Under the pieces are notes generated by a model. That model was not told the origin of the DNA and did no database searches. It saw only the letters and a program-made list of their open reading frames with translations. The translations under genes were made by a program, and so were the position numbers. From positions 1-6,603 of the forward strand of contig JAJFGT010000132.1 of assembly GCA_021776015.1 (NCBI GenBank): DNA of 6,603 nucleotides. Reading direction: 5' to 3'. Shown piece by piece: positions 1-3,855 of the stretch. The stretch comes from Alphaproteobacteria bacterium (GTDB lineage Bacteria > Pseudomonadota > Alphaproteobacteria > Micavibrionales > Micavibrionaceae). The stretch's first letter is position 1; the number at the start of each line of letters is the position of its first letter.

Positions 1-56
1 TCAAAATATAAAAAATCTTGCTAATTGTCCTTAATTCCCATTGAATTATTTTCTCC

Positions 57-84
57 TTGTTTATTTTTATGTTATGTCTATTTT
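57..84 (+). promoter_or_regulatory. weak candidate promoter of the lipoprotein gene
   Basis: TTGTTT at 57-62 and TATTTT at 79-84 are separated by 16 nt and lie about 38 nt before the ATG at 122. Both boxes depart from consensus in very AT-rich DNA, so this is only the best-looking pair in the first 121 bases. Otherwise I see only the purine-rich AGAGAG at 108-113, 8 nt before the ATG, which probably serves as ribosome binding site. Confidence 0.2.
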
Positions 85-121
85 GCTGTGTTTACTTAGA
101 TGATGCTAGAGAGAAAAAACT

Positions 122-625
122 ATGAATATATTATACAAATCATTATTGACAACAGCATTAGTTTTTAAACTTGCAGCTTGTAATGGATTGCCTGCTCAAC
201 CTGAAGATCCTCATGTGACAGGAACTGATACTTCAGTAGGAGATCAGTCTGCTCAGGTGATATCTAACGATACTGATATGGCATCTAACCATTGTGAAAC
301 TTTAATATTAATGGAAAAAATAATTTATCGAGGGGCAATTGAAACTTTAGGATTTAATCATATACCTTCATCAATAAAGCTTTTAGATACATTAAAAGAT
401 ATTGAGATTCGTAAGGTTAATACTGGTTGTAATCAATCTGAAGTTCTTCATGTAACAGAAGCTGATATAGTATCTAGACATTGTAGCATTTTAGCAGAAA
501 TGCATGAAGCGGCCACTGAAAGAAGAGTCACAGCTTTAGAACTTGATAATACTCCTACAGTAATAAAGATGGATGACACACTAAAATCTATTACATATAG
601 TCAGTGGTCCTCTAACTGTAATTAA
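122..625 (+). CDS. putative lipoprotein with two tandem two-cysteine modules, unknown function
   Basis: I do not recognise a family. Residues 1-19 look like a lipoprotein signal peptide: Lys6, a hydrophobic run and the lipobox LAAC at 17-20, so Cys20 should be lipidated and the mature protein membrane-anchored. Lys16 inside the hydrophobic stretch is odd. A polar, probably flexible linker (about 21-50) follows. The rest is two copies of one module, residues 51-104 and 114-167, aligning without gaps with 17 of 54 positions identical. Each starts near S-x-H-C, contains P-x-x-I-K-x-x-D-T-L-K and ends C-N. The cysteines are C58/C103 and C121/C166, each pair exactly 45 apart, which suggests one disulfide per module in the periplasm (inference). 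The start is supported by AGAGAG 8 nt upstream. The gene stands alone, converges on yaaA with one base between stops, and is probably ended by the hairpin at 647-686. A lineage-restricted surface or periplasmic protein is the safest reading. Confidence 0.75.
   Translation: MNILYKSLLTTALVFKLAACNGLPAQPEDPHVTGTDTSVGDQSAQVISNDTDMASNHCETLILMEKIIYRGAIETLGFNHIPSSIKLLDTLKDIEIRKVNTGCNQSEVLHVTEADIVSRHCSILAEMHEAATERRVTALELDNTPTVIKMDDTLKSITYSQWSSNCN
272..622 (+). repeat. intragenic duplication, two ~162-bp units with 189-bp period
   Basis: Bases 272-433 and 461-622 encode the two aligned modules of the lipoprotein, 63 codons apart. The copies are clearly diverged at both DNA and protein level (17/54 residues identical), so the duplication is not recent. 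The conserved spots are the S-x-H-C start, the central P-x-x-I-K and D-T-L-K block, and the terminal C-N. A further short similarity, HVTGTD (residues 31-36) against HVTEAD (110-115), suggests the original unit reached further upstream and that the first copy has gained about 16 residues in its linker. Confidence 0.75.
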
Positions 626-626
626 T

Positions 627-1409
627 TTAAATTGAATTCTTAAGTCCTCTTACAAAGACAAAATCTGTCTTTGAAGAGAGATTTTTCTCAAATCTATAGC
701 CATCTTCATGAAATGCTTGGAGTTCTAAGAGGTTTTCAATACGGTTTTGTATTAAAAATCGTGCCATCATACCCCGTGCACGTTTTGCAAAAAGTCCAAT
801 GGTTTTAGGTGTCCCATCTTTTATTTCTTTAAAATGACAGGTGATAAATTCACAGTCAGTTTTTTTAGATGAAATTGATTTTATATATTCATTAGAGGCC
901 AAAGATATGATCACAGGATTTTTATGTGTTTTAACATGGTTTATGCATGTGTCTAGGAGAGTTGTTCCCCAAAAATCATAGAGATTTTCACCTTTGGAGG
1001 TGGCAAGTTTTGTCCCCATCTCTAAACGATAGGGTTGAATGAGGTCTAGGGGTCGTAAGAGTCCATAAAGCCCTGATAAAATACCTAAATGCTCTTGAGC
1101 ATACTCTATATCGCTTTTTGACAAATGGTCGGCATCTAAACCTATGTAAGTATCTCCTCGTAAAGCATAGATGGCTTGTTTCGCATTTTCTGGTGTGAAA
1201 GGTGTATGATAGGTTTGAAATCGTGCAAAGTTTAGGTCTGTTAGGCTATCAGAAAGCCCCATGAGGGATTTTAAACGGTTTTTGGGGAATGCCTTCAAAA
1301 TATCAATGAGCTCTTGAGAGTGCTTTGAGAACAAAGGATCTGTATATTCAGAAATTGCAGGTTTTGATATGAAATCTAATTTTTTTGCTGGAGAAATAAG
1401 AGCGAGCAT
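627..1409 (-). CDS. yaaA: YaaA family (DUF328/UPF0246) peroxide-stress protein
   Basis: In E. coli the family limits intracellular free iron during hydrogen peroxide stress and so reduces Fenton damage to DNA and protein; it acts in the cytoplasm and binds DNA. The 260-residue product shows the family signatures in order: ISPAKKLD (5-12), YIGLDA (88-93), the hallmark SGLYGLLRPLDLIQPYRLEM (112-131), NLYDFWG (142-148), SLASNEY (169-175) and KRARGMMARF (209-218). Length matches the family. I chose ATG at 1409 because the family begins at M-L-x-x-ISPAK. The frame can be extended to a GTG at 1424, but that adds five residues inside the regulator's coding sequence. AAAGGTGA about 11 nt upstream, within the regulator gene, may be the ribosome binding site. 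It starts one base after the regulator's stop, so it is probably co-transcribed and translationally coupled with it. Confidence 0.93.
   Translation of the reverse strand: MLALISPAKKLDFISKPAISEYTDPLFSKHSQELIDILKAFPKNRLKSLMGLSDSLTDLNFARFQTYHTPFTPENAKQAIYALRGDTYIGLDADHLSKSDIEYAQEHLGILSGLYGLLRPLDLIQPYRLEMGTKLATSKGENLYDFWGTTLLDTCINHVKTHKNPVIISLASNEYIKSISSKKTDCEFITCHFKEIKDGTPKTIGLFAKRARGMMARFLIQNRIENLLELQAFHEDGYRFEKNLSSKTDFVFVRGLKNSI
647..686 (+). terminator. probable intrinsic terminator of the lipoprotein gene, inside the yaaA 3' end
   Basis: The left arm is CTCTT (647-651), a bulged A (652) and CAAAGACA (653-660). The loop is AAATC (661-665). The right arm TGTCTTTG (666-673) plus AAGAG (674-678) is perfectly complementary apart from the bulge, giving 13 base pairs. 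Three bases later comes TTTTT (682-686) on the plus strand. The orientation suits the plus-strand lipoprotein gene, 22 nt after its stop codon. No T-tract is seen on the minus-strand side, so it probably does not terminate yaaA. The hairpin codes for part of the YaaA C-terminal SSKTDF region on the other strand. Confidence 0.6.
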
Positions 1410-1410
1410 T

Positions 1411-2064
1411 TTAGTTTTTTTCACCTTTTTTGGTAGGTTTTTTAGCCGCGTTCCAGTGTGCTAAAAATTGTTGGCGGTAAGAGTCTGCAATTTCTGCATT
1501 CTCAATAATAACCACTTTTTTAGGAGGCCCCCAGAGAAAAATAGCATATTTGTTTCCGTAGATATAATAAGGTGTACGACTGAAAAAGGCTTTGGGGATC
1601 CAACGGTAATGTTCTATGGGTTCAATAAAATCTTGATCCCCTTCACAGGATAAAATTTGTGTTTTTATACCCATTTTGAGTCGTTTTTTAATGATATCTA
1701 AGACGCGGCCTCCTCCCAAATTTCTGTATTTTTCTTCAGAGACCCCCGCTATCATTAGGTTTTCTTTTGTTCCTTTGAGCGTTTCCGCAATATCATAATT
1801 AAGACGGATTAAACTGTCTTCTCCTTCAAGAATTTGTGTTTTGAGAACAGAGCTTTTGAGTTTAACGCCAGGCCCATCTGTAAAAGCGACACCAGCTTTT
1901 TCCAAAGCGCGTTGAATAGAGTCTATGGTTTCAACTTTTGGATTGGCAAGCCGACGTTCTAACGTATTGATGGAGGGCTTTGAAAGCCCTGATTCTTTGG
2001 CGAGTTGTTCCTGTGTCCAATCTAAAAGGGCGCGGGCAGCTTTAATTTGTTCAATCGAGATCAT
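1411..2064 (-). CDS. XRE-family regulator with C-terminal TrmB/PLD-like sensor domain
   Basis: A cytoplasmic DNA-binding regulator of 217 residues. Residues about 5-58 form an XRE/Cro-type helix-turn-helix, with W16-TQEQLAKESGLS followed by KPSINTLER as the turn and recognition helix. Then comes GVAF...GPGV (58-67), a tail typical of short alphaproteobacterial XRE proteins that normally end there. This one continues with about 140 residues. Their end, RWIPKAFFSRTPYYIYGNKY (154-173), WGPPKKVVIIENAEIAD (178-194) and QQFLAHW (198-204), resembles the effector half of TrmB-type sugar regulators, which has a phospholipase D-like fold. Ligand sensing is inferred; no substrate can be named. The lysine-rich tail (208-216) is unusual. 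ATG 2064 is the first start after an in-frame TAA; no good Shine-Dalgarno is seen. It is followed by yaaA after one base and is divergent from a solute-binding protein gene across candidate operator sites. Confidence 0.85.
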   Translation of the reverse strand: MISIEQIKAARALLDWTQEQLAKESGLSKPSINTLERRLANPKVETIDSIQRALEKAGVAFTDGPGVKLKSSVLKTQILEGEDSLIRLNYDIAETLKGTKENLMIAGVSEEKYRNLGGGRVLDIIKKRLKMGIKTQILSCEGDQDFIEPIEHYRWIPKAFFSRTPYYIYGNKYAIFLWGPPKKVVIIENAEIADSYRQQFLAHWNAAKKPTKKGEKN

Positions 2065-2093
2065 AGATTTTTATATCATAAAAATTCCTGAGA

Positions 2094-2120
2094 ATTACGA
2101 AAAAAACGTAATAAATTACG
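2094..2120. promoter_or_regulatory. candidate operator: three alternating ATTACG/CGTAAT half-sites
   Basis: ATTACG (2094-2099), CGTAAT (2107-2112) and ATTACG (2115-2120) form two overlapping inverted repeats, with spacers of 7 and 2 nt. The outer copies sit inside an exact 12-bp direct repeat, AATTACGAAAAA (2093-2104 and 2114-2125), 21 bp apart, about two helical turns. The array lies 30-56 bp before the XRE start codon and 9 bp before a TTGACA box facing the binding-protein gene. The adjacent XRE protein is the obvious binder (inference), so autoregulation and control of the divergent gene are likely. Confidence 0.5.
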
Positions 2121-2128
2121 AAAAACAT

Positions 2129-2157
2129 TTGACATAGCATTATAAATATGTTTATTT
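2129..2157 (+). promoter_or_regulatory. possible promoter of the solute-binding protein gene
   Basis: A consensus -35 box TTGACA occurs at 2129-2134. At 17-nt spacing the -10 position (2152-2157) reads TTATTT, which is poor, so the call rests mainly on the -35 box. It lies just downstream of the ATTACG array, where a bound protein could repress or activate. It would give a leader of roughly 70 nt containing the hairpin at 2195-2213. Confidence 0.35.
2139..2144 (-). promoter_or_regulatory. possible -10 box of the regulator-yaaA transcript
   Basis: The minus strand reads TATAAT here, a perfect -10 hexamer, 75 nt before the regulator's ATG. No convincing -35 hexamer is found 16-18 nt upstream. 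Transcription from it would cross the ATTACG/CGTAAT array, which fits autorepression. It partly overlaps the span of the plus-strand candidate promoter, so the two would compete. Confidence 0.3.
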
Positions 2158-2194
2158 AGTTTTATATTATGTTATAAGCGTATTTTTAAATAAG

Positions 2195-2213
2195 GTCTAT
2201 TCACTGAATAGGC
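2195..2213 (+). promoter_or_regulatory. hairpin in the leader of the solute-binding protein mRNA
   Basis: GTCTATTC (2195-2202), loop ACT (2203-2205) and GAATAGGC (2206-2213) form an 8-bp stem with one T-G wobble. It ends 8 nt before the strong AAGGAG (2222-2227). It could be an mRNA-stability or translation element, or as DNA a CTATTC-ACT-GAATAG protein site. No T-tract follows, so it is not a terminator. Confidence 0.4.
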
Positions 2214-2234
2214 GCATTGTTAAGGAGAAAATAA

Positions 2235-3077
2235 ATGTCTTTAAGATCTGGTTTTATGATTCTTTTATTATGTGTGGTTTGTTTTGTATCTGGAGGATGG
2301 GGTTTTGCTTCTGAAGAATCAGTCGCTGTTGTACAAAAAGAATCAGTTTATGATCGTGTAACTCGGACAGGGAAAATTCGATGTGGATATTTTGTTGAAG
2401 CACCTTTTACAATAAAGAATGAAAATACAGGTGAGTTTTCAGGATTATCTGTTGATCTTGCCAAGCTGTTAGCAAAAGAACTTAATCTTGAGCTGGAATG
2501 GGCAGGTGAAATAAGCTTTGCAACAATTACAGAAGATCTAAATAATAATCGTTATGACATGATTTGTGGAAGTGTCTTTGTTCTGCCTCGTGCTGGTGTG
2601 ATGGACTATACAAATCCATATGCGCATGTTTCTGTACAAGGATATGTTCGCCCTGATAATACAAATTTTGATAAAAGTTTTGATGATGTGAGTTGGAAAA
2701 ATGTTAAAATTGCAGGTCTCGATGGAGAAGGTGCAACTACAGCTGCTCAAAAACTATTACCACAGGCACAATTAGAAATTTTGCCACAATTGTCTAGTAT
2801 TTCAGAAATGTTGATGTTGGTTTCAACAGGCAAGGCAGATATTGGATTTGTGATGCCGTCAGTCTTCGAAGAATTTAATAAGAATAATCCCAATAAACTT
2901 CGCAAAGCAGAGCTTAATAAACCACTTTATACATATGCAATGAGCTTTGGAATAGCTCGTGGGCAGGAAGAGTTTAAAGCTATGATGAATAATGCCCTTC
3001 TTCAAGCTTCTGTTTCTGGAGAATTGGGTGCATTATTTCAAAAATATGATCCTAATGGGTTCTTTAAACAACCGTAA
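2235..3077 (+). CDS. periplasmic amino-acid-type ABC transporter solute-binding protein (SBP_bac_3)
   Basis: This protein binds a small solute, most likely an amino acid, in the periplasm and would deliver it to an ABC permease. The 280-residue product has a signal peptide: Arg4, a hydrophobic run 7-20 and probable cleavage after GFA at 25. No lipobox is seen. Family 3 features follow: GKIRCGYFVEAPF (46-58), the signature SGLSVDLAKLLAKELNLELE (69-88), NRYDMICG (105-112), PRAGVMDYTNPYA (118-130) in which Arg119 sits where the family contacts the ligand carboxylate, and STGKADIGFVM (197-207). Length is normal for the family. ATG 2235 follows AAGGAG with 7 nt between. No permease or ATPase gene lies nearby; downstream comes a murU-like gene after 82 nt without a convincing terminator. 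It is divergent from the XRE regulator and may be under its control. Ligand specificity cannot be read from the sequence. Confidence 0.88.
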   Translation: MSLRSGFMILLLCVVCFVSGGWGFASEESVAVVQKESVYDRVTRTGKIRCGYFVEAPFTIKNENTGEFSGLSVDLAKLLAKELNLELEWAGEISFATITEDLNNNRYDMICGSVFVLPRAGVMDYTNPYAHVSVQGYVRPDNTNFDKSFDDVSWKNVKIAGLDGEGATTAAQKLLPQAQLEILPQLSSISEMLMLVSTGKADIGFVMPSVFEEFNKNNPNKLRKAELNKPLYTYAMSFGIARGQEEFKAMMNNALLQASVSGELGALFQKYDPNGFFKQP

Positions 3078-3081
3078 AGCC

Positions 3082-3144
3082 ATGAGAGGTTTCTCATATA
3101 TGTGTAAAGAAACAAGATATTTCTATAGGTTTGAAAGTGTTTCT
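3082..3144 (+). other. spacer with small, mutually exclusive hairpins between SBP and murU genes
   Basis: ATGAGA (3082-3087) and TCTCAT (3092-3097) form a perfect 6-bp stem with a GGTT loop. GTTTCT occurs twice (3089-3094 and 3139-3144), and its complement AGAAAC lies between them (3108-3113), so either copy could pair with it; the first pairing would break the 6-bp stem. No T-tract follows any of these. Read-through into murU is therefore plausible. These stems are short and AT-rich and may be chance. Confidence 0.25.
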
Positions 3145-3159
3145 GCTAAATATTAAGAC

Positions 3160-3855
3160 ATGTTTACACATGCTTTTATCTTGGCAGCTGGAATGGGATC
3201 TCGCCTCCGTCCCTATACTGACACACTTCCCAAACCTATGGTATCTGTGGCGGGGCAATCGATCATCTATCATATCCTAGATAGGCTTATTCAAGCAGGT
3301 GTCACAGATGTCACGATTAATCTGCATTATTTAGGAGATCTATTAGAAGAACATCTTTCTTACAGAACAGATATCAATATTACATTCTCTTATGAGGAGA
3401 CCCTTCTTGATACAGGAGGAGGAATTAAAAAAGCACTTAACTCTTTTGAAAATAATCCTTTTTTCATTATTAATGGGGATGCATTTTGGGTTGATGGAGA
3501 TATCAATATTTTTAACCATCTTCAAAAAACTTGGCAGGAAAAGAGAATGGATATTCTCTTGGCATTACAACCCACCGAGCGTATGAAACTCACCAAGGGG
3601 GTTGGAGATTATATTCTGGATTCTGACGGACAAGCCAAACGATCCCCAGTACAAGAGGGTGATATGATGTTTGCAGGGATTCGGCTTTGTCATCCTCGTG
3701 TGTTTAATAATACTCCTGATGAAAGTTTTTCTTTTCTTAAATTGATGGATCAAGCAGAAGCAGATAATCGTCTTTATGGATTGGAACATAAAGGAGAGTG
3801 GCATCATATTAGCACAGCTGAGGATCTTGAGCGTGTTCATAAGGTGTATGTATGA
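3160..3855 (+). CDS. murU: MurU-like nucleotidyltransferase (N-acetylmuramate 1-phosphate uridylyltransferase)
   Basis: The likely reaction is UTP plus N-acetylmuramate alpha-1-phosphate to UDP-MurNAc in the cytoplasm, the last step of the AmgK/MurU cell-wall recycling route that bypasses the fosfomycin target. The 231-residue protein has the nucleotidyltransferase signature LAAGMGSRLRP (8-18) with PKPM (24-27), sugar-side LDTGGGIKKA (83-92), NGDAFW (105-110) with Asp107 as likely metal ligand, and a C-terminal W-H-H-I-S-T-A-E-D-L block (214-223). Length fits MurU. The start is the first ATG giving the usual short lead into the motif; its ribosome binding site is weak (TAAG at 3154-3157). Its TGA overlaps the addB ATG, so the two are translationally coupled. 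In many alphaproteobacteria an amgK-type kinase precedes this gene; here a solute-binding protein gene does. A related sugar-1-phosphate nucleotidyltransferase (HddC-type) cannot be excluded. Confidence 0.8.
   Translation: MFTHAFILAAGMGSRLRPYTDTLPKPMVSVAGQSIIYHILDRLIQAGVTDVTINLHYLGDLLEEHLSYRTDINITFSYEETLLDTGGGIKKALNSFENNPFFIINGDAFWVDGDINIFNHLQKTWQEKRMDILLALQPTERMKLTKGVGDYILDSDGQAKRSPVQEGDMMFAGIRLCHPRVFNNTPDESFSFLKLMDQAEADNRLYGLEHKGEWHHISTAEDLERVHKVYV

Noticed and set aside
624..633. AATTTAAATT palindrome between the convergent stop codons
   Set aside because: A pure A/T 10-mer with no loop or T-tract; expected in such AT-rich DNA and too weak for a terminator.
1410..1424. GTG start for yaaA giving five extra N-terminal residues
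   Set aside because: The family begins at M-L-x-x-ISPAK, which the ATG at 1409 provides directly after the regulator's stop; the GTG lies inside the regulator's coding sequence.
1925..2137. 70-codon plus-strand frame opposite the regulator start and spacer
   Set aside because: Antisense to the HTH coding region and running through the operator repeats; no support as a gene.
3131..3159. TTGAAA at 3131 as -35 box of a separate murU promoter
   Set aside because: At 17-nt spacing the -10 position reads TAAGAC and would abut the start codon; closer AT hexamers have spacers of 10-14 nt.
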